DNA of 64,000 bases, taken from positions 62,001 to 126,000 of the forward strand of contig NZ_WBKI01000008.1 in NCBI RefSeq assembly GCF_008830365.1, given 5' to 3'. This DNA is from Serratia proteamaculans. Lineage in GTDB: Bacteria; Pseudomonadota; Gammaproteobacteria; Enterobacterales; Enterobacteriaceae. Of the stretch, positions 1 to 9,254 are shown one piece after another. The first letter of the stretch is position 1; every line of letters starts with the position of its first letter. Under the pieces are notes generated by a model, which worked only from the letters and a program-made list of their open reading frames with translations, was not told the origin of the DNA and searched no databases. The position numbers were made by a program, and so were the translations under genes.

Positions 1-1
1 T

Positions 2-292
2 TCTCTGGCGCTGGCCGGGTTCAAACAAAGCGAGCTGGATATTGAAGTTGAAGGTCCGCGCCTGACCGTGCGTGGCAAGCCGACGCCAACGGAAAAACAG
101 GTGGAATATCTGCACCAGGGGTTGGTGTGTAAAGAGTTCACCCTGACCTTCACGCTGGCTGAGCATCTGCAGGTGTCCGAAGCTCAGTTTGAAAACGGCC
201 TGCTGCATATTGATCTGGTGCGTCAGGTACCGGAAGCCCTGCAGCCACAGCGGATTGCCATCGGCACCACGCCAGGGCTGGAAGCCAAATAA
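2..292 (+). CDS. ibpB: Small heat shock protein IbpB, C-terminal part
   Basis: The gene is cut by the left edge; 96 codons remain, read from base 2. IbpB is a cytoplasmic alpha-crystallin-type chaperone that binds aggregating proteins together with IbpA and hands them to DnaK/ClpB. The visible part contains the second half of the alpha-crystallin domain (GLLHIDL near the end of the fold) and a C-terminal tail with the I-x-I oligomerisation motif (RIAI), closer to IbpB than to IbpA in this tail. The downstream neighbour yidE is also the neighbour of ibpB in E. coli. The upstream gene should be ibpA, outside the window. Regulation (sigma-32, thermometer leader) cannot be judged here. Confidence 0.93.
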   Translation, partial: SLALAGFKQSELDIEVEGPRLTVRGKPTPTEKQVEYLHQGLVCKEFTLTFTLAEHLQVSEAQFENGLLHIDLVRQVPEALQPQRIAIGTTPGLEAK

Positions 293-318
293 TCGACTGA
301 GAAATAGTTAAATTTTCA

Positions 319-350
319 GGGGAAGTCCTAACGGGCTTCCCCTTTGCTTT
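319..350 (+). terminator. Intrinsic terminator after ibpB
   Basis: A 7-bp stem (GGGGAAG at 319-325 with CTTCCCC at 336-342) is followed by a T-rich stretch. It lies 27 bases after the ibpB stop and before yidE, so it should end the ibp transcript. Confidence 0.7.
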
Positions 351-457
351 CTGTGGCACAAGCCACAGTCACCCTTTCCCGCTTATGCCAAAATCCCTGT
401 TAATTATGCGCCTTTAACCGCAAAGCGGTTGTTAAACTTCTGGCAAGGATGTGACCT

Positions 458-2116
458 ATGAGCGAAATCGCCCTGACCGTCAGCATGTTGGCGTTGGTGG
501 CCGTTCTCGGGCTGTGGATGGGTAACTGGAAGATCTATGGGGTGGGACTGGGCATCGGTGGGGTGCTGTTCGGTGGCATTATCGTTGGGCATTTCGCCCA
601 GAGTTGGCAGCTCAATCTTAACGGCGACATGTTGCACTTCATCCAGGAGTTCGGCCTGATCCTGTTCGTTTACACCATTGGTATTCAGGTCGGTCCGGGT
701 TTCTTCTCTTCATTGCGGGTCTCCGGACTAAGGCTCAACGGTTTCGCCATTTTACTGGTGTTGGTTGGCGGGGTCGTTGCTGCAGTGGTTCACAAGCTGT
801 TTGCCGTGCCGCTACCGATCATTCTGGGCGTATTCTCCGGGGCGGTCACCAATACACCCGCGCTCGGCGCCGGGCAGCAAATTCTTACCGATTTGGGGTC
901 TGACCCGGCCCTGGTCGATCGCATGGGCATGGGCTACGCCATGGCTTATCCGTTTGGCATCTGCGGCATTCTGCTGGTGATGTGGCTGATACGCCTGTTT
1001 TTCCGCATTAATATCGAGCGGGAGGCGCAGGCGTTTGAAAGTAGCCTGGGAAACCAGCGCGAACTGCTGCACACCATGAACGTGGCTGTGTGTAACCCCA
1101 ATCTGCAGGGAATGGCGATCAAAAATGTGCCGTTGTTGAACGGTGAGGACATCATATGTTCGCGGCTGAAACGCGGCGATTTGCTGATGGTGCCGGCCCC
1201 ACTTGAGAAGCTGGAACTGGGCGACTATCTGCATCTGGTGGGCAAGCGCGAAAGCCTGGAAAATGCCCGGCTGGTGATTGGCGAGGAGGTCGACGTTTCG
1301 CTGTCAACGCGCGGTACAGAGCTGCAGGTGGTGAGAGCGGTGGTGACCAATGAAAAGGTGTTGGGCAGTAAAATCCGCGATCTGAACCTGAAGCAAAAAT
1401 ACGACGTGGTGATCTCGCGCCTCAACCGTTCCGGCGTCGAGCTGGTGGCCGGCAGTAATGTGACGCTGCAATTTGGTGACATTCTCAATCTGGTGGGCCG
1501 ACCTGAATCGATCGAGGCGGTGGCAGCGATTGTCGGCAACGCCCAACAGAAGCTACAACAGGTGCAGATGCTACCGGTGTTTATCGGTATCGGTCTGGGC
1601 GTGCTGCTGGGGTCGGTGCCGCTGTTTATTCCGGGTTTCCCGGCGGCATTGCGTCTGGGGCTGGCCGGTGGCCCACTGGTGGCGGCGCTGATCCTTGGGC
1701 GTATCGGCAGCATCGGCAAGCTGTACTGGTTTATGCCGCCCAGTGCCAATCTGGCGCTGCGTGAACTGGGGATCGTGTTGTTTCTGGCGGTGGTCGGGTT
1801 GAAGTCGGGCGGCAACTTTGTCGATACGCTGATTAACGGTGAAGGGTTAGCCTGGATTGGCTATGGTGCGCTGATTACCGCTATCCCACTGCTCAGCGTG
1901 GGCATACTGGCACGGATGGTGGGCAAGATGAACTACCTGACGCTGTCCGGCATGCTGGCAGGGTCGATGACCGATCCACCGGCACTGGCCTTCGCTAACG
2001 GTTTGCACCCGACCAGCGGCGCTGCCGCGCTGTCCTATGCCACGGTTTATCCGTTGGCGATGTTCCTGCGCATTATGTCGCCGCAGTTGCTGGCGGTACT
2101 TTTCTGGGCAATGTAA
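458..2116 (+). CDS. yidE: YidE, AspT/YbjL-family putative membrane transporter
   Basis: The protein has 552 residues, the usual length for YidE. It is an inner-membrane protein with two hydrophobic blocks of about five or six helices each (roughly residues 5-180 and 375-552) separated by a cytoplasmic part (about 190-365) holding two TrkA-C (RCK_C) regulatory domains. The two membrane halves share the G-x-Q-x-G / L-x-x-G-x-x-x-D-x-P-A type repeats of the aspartate:alanine exchanger family. The substrate of YidE is not established, so transport is inferred from the family. The ATG at 458 follows AAGGA at a reasonable distance. It lies after ibpB as in E. coli, with a terminator between, so it probably has its own promoter. 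Confidence 0.93.
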   Translation: MSEIALTVSMLALVAVLGLWMGNWKIYGVGLGIGGVLFGGIIVGHFAQSWQLNLNGDMLHFIQEFGLILFVYTIGIQVGPGFFSSLRVSGLRLNGFAILLVLVGGVVAAVVHKLFAVPLPIILGVFSGAVTNTPALGAGQQILTDLGSDPALVDRMGMGYAMAYPFGICGILLVMWLIRLFFRINIEREAQAFESSLGNQRELLHTMNVAVCNPNLQGMAIKNVPLLNGEDIICSRLKRGDLLMVPAPLEKLELGDYLHLVGKRESLENARLVIGEEVDVSLSTRGTELQVVRAVVTNEKVLGSKIRDLNLKQKYDVVISRLNRSGVELVAGSNVTLQFGDILNLVGRPESIEAVAAIVGNAQQKLQQVQMLPVFIGIGLGVLLGSVPLFIPGFPAALRLGLAGGPLVAALILGRIGSIGKLYWFMPPSANLALRELGIVLFLAVVGLKSGGNFVDTLINGEGLAWIGYGALITAIPLLSVGILARMVGKMNYLTLSGMLAGSMTDPPALAFANGLHPTSGAAALSYATVYPLAMFLRIMSPQLLAVLFWAM

Positions 2117-2139
2117 AAAACAGGGCCATGTAAAACGAC

Positions 2140-2160
2140 GGGGCGCCACGCGTGCGCCCC
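2140..2160 (-). terminator. Hairpin between yidE and avtA
   Basis: Arms GGGGCGC (2140-2146) and GCGCCCC (2154-2160) enclose a 7-base loop. On the minus strand the stem is followed by a T-rich stretch, so it probably terminates avtA; yidE converges from the other side. Confidence 0.65.
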
Positions 2161-2170
2161 ATCTCAACGA

Positions 2171-3424
2171 TCAGCCTGCGTCCTGGTGCGCGCGTTCGAT
2201 CTCTTCCGCCAGAATTGCCACGCCACGCTCAATTTTCTCCGGATCCGGCACGTAGTTCATCCGCATGCACTGATGGGTATGCGGCCATTCGTGCTCCAGC
2301 CCCGGGAAGAAGTAGTGACCCGGTACCATCAGCACGCCGCGTTTTTTCAGGCGCTGATACAGCAGTTCGGTAGTGATTGGCAGATCCTTGAACCACAGCC
2401 AGAGGAAAATCGCCCCTTCCGGTTTATGGATCAGGCAGCGCTCCGGCGACAGGTAACGGCGAATAATCTCGATAGTGTGCTCGACACGCTGCTTGTAAAA
2501 CGGGCGGATCACCTCGTTTGACAACCGCAGCAGGTCGCCGCGTTCAATCATTTCCGTGGCCATCGCCGGCCCGATGCTGCCCGGTGACAGGCTGATGATA
2601 CCGTTCATGTTGGTCAGGGCGCTGATGGTCTTCTCATCGGCGATCACAATGCCGCAGCGTGAGCCGGGCAGGCCGAGTTTCGACAGGCTCATGCACAGAA
2701 TGATGTTAGGGTTCCACAGCGGCGTTGCGTCGCTGAAGATAATGCCGGGGAAGGGCACACCATAGGCGTTATCGATCACCAGCGGAATATTGCGCTGTTG
2801 CGCCAACCGGTCGAGCTTCATCAGCTCTTCGTCGGTGATCACGTTGCCGGTAGGGTTAGTCGGGCGTGATACGCAAATCATGCCGATGTCATCACCGATG
2901 TTCAGGTGTTCGAAATCAACGTGATACTTGAACTGGCCTTCCGGCAGCAGTTCGATGTTGGGCTTGGCCGAGACAAACAGCCCTTCGTCCAACCCGGCAT
3001 CGGCATAGCCAATATATTCCGGTGCCAGCGGGAACAACACGCGGCGGCGGCTGCCGTCGGCATAGCGACCGGCAAACAGGTTAAACAAGTAGAAAAACGC
3101 GCTCTGACTGCCATTTGTCAGTGCAATATTCTGTGGTGATATCTGCCAGCCCAGCTCGTCGCGCAGCAATTTGGCCAGGGCTTTCAGCAGGGCGTCTTTG
3201 CCCTGCGGCCCGTCATAGTTACACAGCGCCTCGGTCAGTTTGCCCTGGTCGAGCATCTCCTGACACAGCTGTTTGAAGTAGCTTTCCATCTCTGGAATTT
3301 GCGCCGGATTACCGCCGCCAAGCATGATGGCGCCGGGGGTGCGCAGGCCTTCGTTCAGGTCATCCATCAAACGGGTAATGCCCGCGTAACGGGTAAATTT
3401 GTCGCCGAAAAGTGAAAAAGTCAT
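2171..3424 (-). CDS. avtA: Valine--pyruvate aminotransferase
   Basis: AvtA transfers the amino group between valine and pyruvate (alanine plus 2-ketoisovalerate) in the cytoplasm and is a side route in alanine and valine synthesis. The sequence is a PLP-dependent fold-type I aminotransferase, nearly collinear with E. coli AvtA (417 residues from the start given here). Visible motifs include the cofactor lysine in SLSKLGLPGSR and the NPTGNV substrate loop. The start at 3424 matches the E. coli N-terminus (MTFSLFGDKF), but it has no Shine-Dalgarno sequence. An in-frame ATG at 3499 has a strong GGAGG and would add 25 residues (see findings). It follows malS on the same strand, as in E. coli. Confidence 0.93.
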   Translation of the reverse strand: MTFSLFGDKFTRYAGITRLMDDLNEGLRTPGAIMLGGGNPAQIPEMESYFKQLCQEMLDQGKLTEALCNYDGPQGKDALLKALAKLLRDELGWQISPQNIALTNGSQSAFFYLFNLFAGRYADGSRRRVLFPLAPEYIGYADAGLDEGLFVSAKPNIELLPEGQFKYHVDFEHLNIGDDIGMICVSRPTNPTGNVITDEELMKLDRLAQQRNIPLVIDNAYGVPFPGIIFSDATPLWNPNIILCMSLSKLGLPGSRCGIVIADEKTISALTNMNGIISLSPGSIGPAMATEMIERGDLLRLSNEVIRPFYKQRVEHTIEIIRRYLSPERCLIHKPEGAIFLWLWFKDLPITTELLYQRLKKRGVLMVPGHYFFPGLEHEWPHTHQCMRMNYVPDPEKIERGVAILAEEIERAHQDAG

Positions 3425-3558
3425 AGGTGCAGCTGTATTGTTTTTAGCAGGTAATCCCCCACCATACCGCCAGACAATTTTCGGTGCAATGCGGTTCATA
3501 AAACAACCTCCGGGAGCAAATTTCACCCAGTGGTTATTTATCAGCATATTCCGCTGAA

Positions 3559-5625
3559 TTAATATGACCGATCGCCGACCCACACCACCATCACCTTATC
3601 GCCGCCGAGCCGGCGGCTGAAGGCGTAATAGTGCGCCGTTTGCTGCGACTGCTGGGTGCCGGCACCGATCGCCGGATGGCGGGCGCGGAATTGTCCCAGA
3701 CGCTGCCAGTGGGCCAGCAGGGGAGCTTTGTTGCCCTGCAGTTCGCTCCAGTTCATGTCGGAACGGGTACCCTGCAGCGGATCCGAACCGGTCGGGCCAA
3801 GCTGACGGCCACTTTCATCACCGTAGTAAATCTGTACCGCGCCGGGGGCCAGCAGCAGCAGATCGGCGGCGCGCTGTTGCAGCGGCAGGGACCCTTTGGC
3901 ATCGCTGGTAAAGAACAGCCGGGTATCGTGCGAGGAGATATAACTCAACACGTTGAAATCCTGTAGCTTGTCGGCCATCTGTTGATAGGTGGCGTCGATG
4001 CTGGAGAAGCAGCCCAGAGCCAGCGACGCCTGATCCTGGAAATCAAAATTGATCATCGCGTCGAAGCCGTTCTGGTAATAGTCGCTTTTCATCACGCCAT
4101 GTCCCCAGGCTTCTCCGGTCATCCAGAACGGGGCGTTATCCAGCGCCTGCTGCGGATGGGCGGCTTTCCACTCGGCCAACGCCGCCGTGGCACGCTGTTT
4201 CAGCAGCGCCAAGGTCGGTTTCTCAACGTGCTTGGCGGTATCGACGCGGAAGCCGTCAATGCCGTAGTCGCGAACCCATTGACTGAGCCAGGTCGTCAGG
4301 TAGTCACGGGTAGTGGCACCGGCAATGTCCTGTGCGGCGCTATCGGGTTTGTGGCGATAAAACAGCGGTAGACCGCTGGCACCGGGCGCTTCAGTTTTGA
4401 TGTCCGGGAGGAAAGCCAGCGACATGGTGAGGTCGTCATAGCCCGGCGAGTCGTAGTCGCCGATATCGGTGCGGATCCAGTTTTTGCCCCACCAGGCGTC
4501 CCAACCGGCCTTATCGCTGAAGTTGATGTAATCATTGAAGCTATGCCAGTTTTGACCTGCGCCCGGTCGCCAGTCGCTCCAGTTTTTACCCAGCGTTTTT
4601 TCGATCTCCGCACCTTTCAGATATAACGAGCCGAACTGGAAGGTCTGCATATCCGCCAGCGTGGCGTAACCGACGTGGTTCACCACCACGTCAAACAGAA
4701 TGCGGATCCCACGCTGGTGCGCCTGCTCAACCAGCGTGCGCAGATCTTGCTCGCTGCCCATGTTGGCATCGAGTCGGGTCCAGTCCAGCGCGTAGTACCC
4801 GTGATAGGCGTAATGCGGGAAGTCGCCCTTGGTGCCGCCGCCGACCCAGCCGTGGATTTGCTCCAGCGGTGAACTGATCCACAGCGCATTGACGCCGAGC
4901 TGTTGCAGGTAATCGAGCTTTTGAGTGAGGCCGGCCAGATCGCCGCCGTGGAAGGTGCCTATTTCCTGCATGCCGTCACTGTGGCGTCCGTAGCTGTGGT
5001 CATTGGTCGGGTTGCCGTTCTCAAAGCGGTCGGTCAAGGCGAAGTAGACGGTGGCGTTGTGCCAGTTGAACGGGGCGACTTTCTCGCTGCTTGCCGACTC
5101 CAGCAACAGTAATCCTCCGCTGCCTGCGGCGGGTTGCAGGGTGACTTTGCCCTGGTTGACCTTCGCCGTTTGGCCAGAATAGAAATCACGCAGCGTTTCG
5201 CCTTCGGCAAAGGTGCCCGAAACGTCAAGCGTGAGCGGCTTGCCGTCCCAGCGTTGGCAGGTGTGTGCCACCGAAGCGGTGGCGGTTTCCGGTGCTGTTT
5301 TCAGACTGAGCTGCAACGTCGGCGTTCCGCTGCGGGTGTCGATACGCACCTGATATTCACCGGCGCGGAACAGCCGCCAGCTAACCGGCGGATTATCGCC
5401 GCAGGGTTGCAGCGACAGAGTTTGATTCAGTTTGGCCGTGGCAGTTGGCTGCCAGCACTGTTGGTCCTGGTAAATCTTCAGCGGCAGTTCGCCCTTGGGC
5501 AAGGTGGCGTGGCTGGTGAACAGGCCGCTGGCGGATTCGTCAAAGGCCGGGAAGCTTTGCAGCGTCCAGCTCGCCATTGCCGCTGGTGACAGCAGCATCA
5601 GCAGGGGAAGGGTCAGGCGTTTCAT
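3559..5625 (-). CDS. malS: Periplasmic alpha-amylase MalS
   Basis: MalS cleaves long maltodextrins in the periplasm so that they can enter through the maltose transporter. The 688-residue product starts with a Sec signal peptide (hydrophobic residues 5-17, cleavage likely after AMA). The glycoside hydrolase family 13 regions are all present: DVVVNH at 312-317, GFRVDTAKH at 458-466 with the nucleophile Asp462, the acid/base Glu505 in TGEAW, and SSHD at 564-567. The N-terminal 180 residues form the extra domain seen in MalS. The ATG at 5625 is preceded by AAGGAGA. It is upstream of avtA on the same strand. A MalT-box-like site lies about 75 bases upstream. Confidence 0.95.
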   Translation of the reverse strand: MKRLTLPLLMLLSPAAMASWTLQSFPAFDESASGLFTSHATLPKGELPLKIYQDQQCWQPTATAKLNQTLSLQPCGDNPPVSWRLFRAGEYQVRIDTRSGTPTLQLSLKTAPETATASVAHTCQRWDGKPLTLDVSGTFAEGETLRDFYSGQTAKVNQGKVTLQPAAGSGGLLLLESASSEKVAPFNWHNATVYFALTDRFENGNPTNDHSYGRHSDGMQEIGTFHGGDLAGLTQKLDYLQQLGVNALWISSPLEQIHGWVGGGTKGDFPHYAYHGYYALDWTRLDANMGSEQDLRTLVEQAHQRGIRILFDVVVNHVGYATLADMQTFQFGSLYLKGAEIEKTLGKNWSDWRPGAGQNWHSFNDYINFSDKAGWDAWWGKNWIRTDIGDYDSPGYDDLTMSLAFLPDIKTEAPGASGLPLFYRHKPDSAAQDIAGATTRDYLTTWLSQWVRDYGIDGFRVDTAKHVEKPTLALLKQRATAALAEWKAAHPQQALDNAPFWMTGEAWGHGVMKSDYYQNGFDAMINFDFQDQASLALGCFSSIDATYQQMADKLQDFNVLSYISSHDTRLFFTSDAKGSLPLQQRAADLLLLAPGAVQIYYGDESGRQLGPTGSDPLQGTRSDMNWSELQGNKAPLLAHWQRLGQFRARHPAIGAGTQQSQQTAHYYAFSRRLGGDKVMVVWVGDRSY

Positions 5626-5699
5626 GGCTCTCCTTACGCGTGGCAGGAAGCGTTTTTATTGTAGGGTAATGTCCAGTGTGACTAATGATGAAAAAATAG

Positions 5700-5709
5700 C
5701 CTCATCCCG
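5700..5709 (-). promoter_or_regulatory. Candidate MalT box upstream of malS
   Basis: Read on the minus strand this site is CGGGATGAGG, close to the MalT recognition element (GGGGA-[TG]-GAGG type). malS is a MalT-dependent gene in E. coli. A second clear copy was not found, so this is tentative. Confidence 0.4.
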
Positions 5710-5761
5710 GCGGGGAATTTCGGGGGGTGGAGAAGGAAGGGGGAGAGGGATAGAACGAAAT

Positions 5762-5779
5762 GGGCGGCGGTAGCCGCCC
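5762..5779 (-). terminator. Hairpin after ghrB
   Basis: Arms GGGCGGC (5762-5768) and GCCGCCC (5773-5779) enclose a GGTA loop just past the ghrB stop on the minus strand. A modest T-rich stretch follows. It probably ends the 2-ketogluconate operon. Confidence 0.55.
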
Positions 5780-5786
5780 TTCATGA

Positions 5787-6764
5787 CTATTTCTTCAGCA
5801 GCTGCGGATTAACACAGTTTTCTTTGACCGTGCCGGTCAATGCAGCAATCAGGTTGTCGACGGCGCATTCGGCCATACCGTAGCGGGTCTCATGGGTCGC
5901 AGAACCGATATGCGGCAGCGCGACTACGTTTGGCAGCGTCAGCAACGGTGAAGAAACGTCCAACGGTTCTTTTTCGAACACGTCCAGCCCGGCAGCGTGG
6001 ATAGTGCCGTTTTGCAGTGCTTCGATCAGTGCCGCTTCGTCTACCACCGGGCCACGACCGGCGTTGATCAGAATGCCGCTCTTTTTCATCTTCGCCAGTT
6101 GATCACGGCTGATCATATGGAAGGTTTCATCGGTCAGCGGCAGCGTAATGCAGATGAAATCGGATTCGGCCAGCAGGGTATCCAGATCGCAGCGGTGGGC
6201 GTTAAAGCGTTGTTCCGCTTCTTCATGAGTGCGGCGCGCGTTGTACAGCACCGGCATGCCGAAACCGAAGTGCGCACGTTGTGCCAGTGCCAGCCCGATC
6301 CGCCCCATACCGAGGATGCCGATGGTTTTATGGTGCACGTCGACGCCAAACCAGTCCGCCCCGATACTACCCTGCCATTCGCCGGCTTTCACCCGCTCGG
6401 CCACTTCCACTACCCGGCGCGCCGTTGCCAGTACCAGACTCATGATGGTATCGGCGACGGTTTCGGTCAGCACGGTCGGGGTATGCATCAGCAGCACGTT
6501 ATGGGCGTTAAGCGCGTCAACGTCGAAATTGTCGTAACCGACGGAGATGGTTGAGGCTGCACGCAGTTTGGGCGCCTGCTGCAGGAAAGCCTCATCAATT
6601 TTACCGCCTGAACCGATGATCCCTTCCGCCTGTTGCAGCGCCTGGCGCAGCTCATCGCGGTTTTCCGGGTTCAGGCCGTCGAAGGCGTGCACGGTGAAGT
6701 GCTGTTCCAGCCGTTCACGCAGGTCGGCGGGAATGCTTTTGTATAAAACGATAGAAGGCTTCAT
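5787..6764 (-). CDS. ghrB: 2-ketogluconate / glyoxylate-hydroxypyruvate reductase (GhrB; KguD position)
   Basis: This cytoplasmic NAD(P)H-dependent D-2-hydroxyacid dehydrogenase has 325 residues. The Rossmann motif GMGRIG is at 152-157 and the catalytic triad is Arg237 (NAGRG), Glu266 (DVFEKEP) and His285 (LPHIGSAT). It is close to E. coli GhrB, which reduces glyoxylate, hydroxypyruvate and 2-ketogluconate. Here it is the last gene of a kguE-kguK-kguT operon, the place held in Pseudomonas by kguD, whose product reduces 2-keto-6-phosphogluconate to 6-phosphogluconate. Which substrate it prefers cannot be read from sequence. The ATG at 6764 is the one aligned with E. coli GhrB; the longer frame upstream lacks support. 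The 158-base gap to kguT holds a large palindrome. Confidence 0.92.
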   Translation of the reverse strand: MKPSIVLYKSIPADLRERLEQHFTVHAFDGLNPENRDELRQALQQAEGIIGSGGKIDEAFLQQAPKLRAASTISVGYDNFDVDALNAHNVLLMHTPTVLTETVADTIMSLVLATARRVVEVAERVKAGEWQGSIGADWFGVDVHHKTIGILGMGRIGLALAQRAHFGFGMPVLYNARRTHEEAEQRFNAHRCDLDTLLAESDFICITLPLTDETFHMISRDQLAKMKKSGILINAGRGPVVDEAALIEALQNGTIHAAGLDVFEKEPLDVSSPLLTLPNVVALPHIGSATHETRYGMAECAVDNLIAALTGTVKENCVNPQLLKK

Positions 6765-6817
6765 CACAAACTCCAGCAATACCCTTCGTCTTTCAGACTG
6801 CCGCGTTGTTAACTGCT

Positions 6818-6857
6818 CGAACTTCCCCCAGTTACTTAAGTCACTGGGGGAAGTTCG
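6818..6857. repeat. 40-bp near-perfect palindrome between kguT and ghrB
   Basis: Outer arms of 15 bases (6818-6832, starting CGAACTTCCCCC, and 6843-6857) match exactly. The centre 6834-6841 (ACTTAAGT) is itself palindromic, leaving one mismatched pair. It would form a very stable hairpin in the operon mRNA, upstream of ghrB. It could be a mobile REP/MITE-like element or an mRNA processing/stability signal. No second copy was noticed in the window. Confidence 0.85.
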
Positions 6858-6922
6858 TTTGTCGCCTAGCTGCAGCCTGAAATCCATTGGGTATATTCAA
6901 CAGAAAATAAATTATAACGAGA

Positions 6923-8191
6923 CTAAGCCAGTTGTGGTTGGGCCTCGTTGCGAGCGGGCTTGACGATTAGCGTCAGCACCACCGCCACCAGCAGGGCAAT
7001 GGCCATAAACATATAAGAAGCTGCCGGGCTGCCGGTAGCGCCGTTCAGGTAACCGACAAACCACGAGCCGAAGAAGGAGCCCAGTGCACCCATACTGTTG
7101 ATCAGCGCCATGGCGCCACCGGCGACGTTTTTCGGCAGCATTTCAGGAATGATGGCGAAGAAAGGTCCATAAGGGGCGTACATGGCGGCACCGGCAATCA
7201 CCAGCAGGGTGTAAGAGACCCAAAAATGGTTGGCACCGACGGCGTAAGAGCCGAAGAATGCCAGCGCGCCAATCAGCAACAATGGCCAGACGAACAGTTT
7301 ACGGTTTTGCATTTTGTCCGAAGCCCAGGATACCAGGATCATGGCGATAGTCGCCGCCAGATAAGGCACCGCCGACAGCCAGCCGGCTTCCACCATACCC
7401 ATCTGCATGCCGCTGCGCAGGATCGAAGGCAACCACAGCACGAAGCCGTACACACCGATACTCCAGGCAAAGTACTGCGCGCACAGCAAAATCACGTTGC
7501 GTGAGCGGAAGGCTTCACCGTAATTACGCACCGCTTTAATGCCTTTCTGTTCTTCTTCCAGCTGTTGCTGCAACGCCAGCTTTTCATCATCGTTCAGCCA
7601 TTTGGCCTGCGCCGGTTTGTCTTTGGCCAGCACCCACCAGCAGAAGGCCCAGATCACCGCCGGAATACCTTCAAAGATAAACATTTCACGCCAGCCATAG
7701 GCGTGGATCAGGTAGCCGGAAACCACCGACATCCACAGCACCGTTACCGGGTTACCGAGGATCAGGAAGGTATTGGCGCGTGAGCGTTCTGATTTGGTGA
7801 ACCAGTTGCTGATGTAAATCAACATCGCCGGCATGACCGCGGCTTCCACTACGCCGAGGATAAAGCGGATAGCGGCCAGCATGGGGATATTACTGACCAT
7901 GCCGGTCAGCGAGGCGCAGGCACCCCACAGGATTAGGCACCAGAAAATCAGTTTTTTAACGCTGCGGCGTTCGGCATAGATCGCACCGGGGATTTGGAAA
8001 AAGAAATAGCCGAGGAAAAACAGCGCACCCAGCAGCGATGACATGCCTTTGGTGATGCCCAGATCGTCATTGATGCCGGCGGCCGAGGCAAAGCTGAAGT
8101 TGGCTCGGTCGAGATAGGCCAGGCTGTAGGTGATAAACACGATGGGCATGATGTACCACCAGCGTTTAGCCGCGAGAGTCGCTTTGTTCAT
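6923..8191 (-). CDS. kguT: 2-ketogluconate transporter, MFS anion:cation symporter family
   Basis: The 422-residue protein has twelve hydrophobic segments and the signature of the anion:cation symporter family (LDRANFSFA in helix 1, GxxxERRSVKK between helices 2 and 3). Proteins of this family carry sugar acids with protons across the inner membrane. Gene order (regulator, kguE, kguK, this gene, reductase) is the same as in the Pseudomonas 2-ketogluconate operon, which supports 2-ketogluconate as substrate. The substrate is inferred from context. The ATG at 8191 follows GAGGA. It is transcribed with kguK (97-base gap) and ghrB. Confidence 0.85.
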   Translation of the reverse strand: MNKATLAAKRWWYIMPIVFITYSLAYLDRANFSFASAAGINDDLGITKGMSSLLGALFFLGYFFFQIPGAIYAERRSVKKLIFWCLILWGACASLTGMVSNIPMLAAIRFILGVVEAAVMPAMLIYISNWFTKSERSRANTFLILGNPVTVLWMSVVSGYLIHAYGWREMFIFEGIPAVIWAFCWWVLAKDKPAQAKWLNDDEKLALQQQLEEEQKGIKAVRNYGEAFRSRNVILLCAQYFAWSIGVYGFVLWLPSILRSGMQMGMVEAGWLSAVPYLAATIAMILVSWASDKMQNRKLFVWPLLLIGALAFFGSYAVGANHFWVSYTLLVIAGAAMYAPYGPFFAIIPEMLPKNVAGGAMALINSMGALGSFFGSWFVGYLNGATGSPAASYMFMAIALLVAVVLTLIVKPARNEAQPQLA

Positions 8192-8261
8192 GTTCAGATT
8201 CCTCAGTGTTCTCTCAACGCGTCCTGGTTGTAGGGCCAGAGGTACACGTCATGCAGAGAAG

Positions 8262-8273
8262 TCGGTTAACCGA
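8262..8273. promoter_or_regulatory. Perfect 12-bp palindrome in the kguK-kguT gap
   Basis: TCGGTTAACCGA lies 70 bases upstream of the kguT start. It resembles the AACCGGTT/GGTTAACC half sites used by LacI/GntR-type sugar-acid regulators, but its centre is TTAA, not CG as in classical LacI-family operators. It could be an internal operator or chance. Confidence 0.35.
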
Positions 8274-8288
8274 TTATGTTTGTTATAT

Positions 8289-9248
8289 TTATTCAGCCAG
8301 TGCCGCGCGGGTCGGCAAACCTTCACTGTCGCCGATGGCCTGGATCGCCAGCGAGCCGATTTTGTTGCCGCGTTGCACCGCCTGTTTCAGCGTTTTGCCT
8401 TCCAGCAGGGCGCTAATGGTCCCGACGGCAAAACCGTCTCCCGCCCCCACGGTATCCACCACGTTGCTGACTTTGACGGCCGCGACGGCCGCCTGATCGC
8501 CTGCTGCGGTTTTAAACCAGGCGCCGTCCGGGCCGGTTTTGATGATCACCGCCTGCACGCCGCGCTCCAGGTAAAAATCGGCAATGCCTTCCGGCGTTGA
8601 TTGGCCGGTGAGGATTTGTCCTTCTTTCAGCCCCGGCAGCACCCAGTCGGCGGCAAACGCCAGCTTGTTCAGTTGCTCGATCATCACCTGTTGGCTGGAC
8701 CACAGCACCGGACGCAAATTGGGATCAAACGAAATGGTTTTGCCCATCGCACGCATTTCACGTGCGGCGTGGTGACACAGCGCCAGCGACTGGCCGGACA
8801 GGGCCGCGGCCACGCCACTCAGGTGCAGATGGCGGGCGGAACCGAAATAATCGCGGTTGAAATCGTCCGCCGAAAGATGACTGGCCGCCGAGCCTTTGCG
8901 GAAATACTCCACACTGGGATCGGTACCATCGGTGGTTTTTGATTTGATCTGAAAACCGGTCGGGTAATTGCCGTCTACCGTCACCTGCTGGGCGTTAATG
9001 CCTTCTTTTTTCAATTGTTGCAGGGTGAAACGGCCGAAAGTGTCGTTGCCGACGCGGCTGACCCAGCCGACGTTCAGGCCCAGACGTGCCAGACCGATCG
9101 CCACGTTCAACTCGGCACCGGCAATGCGCTTGGTGAAGGTTTCCACTTCCGCCAGGTCGCCGGTTTGGGTTGCCACAAACATGGCCATGGCTTCACCCAG
9201 AGTGACGACGTCCAATGGCGTGCTATGTGCGGTTGTCAGCATTTTCAT
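8289..9248 (-). CDS. kguK: 2-ketogluconate kinase, PfkB family
   Basis: A ribokinase/PfkB-family sugar kinase of 319 residues, expected to make 2-keto-6-phosphogluconate from 2-ketogluconate and ATP in the cytoplasm. The PfkB signature DTVGAGDGF is at 265-273, with the catalytic base Asp271 and the anion-hole GAG before it. The N-terminal glycine-rich region (AGAELNVAIGLARLG) fits the family substrate-binding segment. Substrate assignment rests on gene order: it lies between kguE (6 bases) and kguT, as in Pseudomonas. It could otherwise be taken for a 2-keto-3-deoxygluconate kinase (KdgK), which is a close relative. Confidence 0.85.
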   Translation of the reverse strand: MKMLTTAHSTPLDVVTLGEAMAMFVATQTGDLAEVETFTKRIAGAELNVAIGLARLGLNVGWVSRVGNDTFGRFTLQQLKKEGINAQQVTVDGNYPTGFQIKSKTTDGTDPSVEYFRKGSAASHLSADDFNRDYFGSARHLHLSGVAAALSGQSLALCHHAAREMRAMGKTISFDPNLRPVLWSSQQVMIEQLNKLAFAADWVLPGLKEGQILTGQSTPEGIADFYLERGVQAVIIKTGPDGAWFKTAAGDQAAVAAVKVSNVVDTVGAGDGFAVGTISALLEGKTLKQAVQRGNKIGSLAIQAIGDSEGLPTRAALAE

Positions 9249-9254
9249 GATGTT

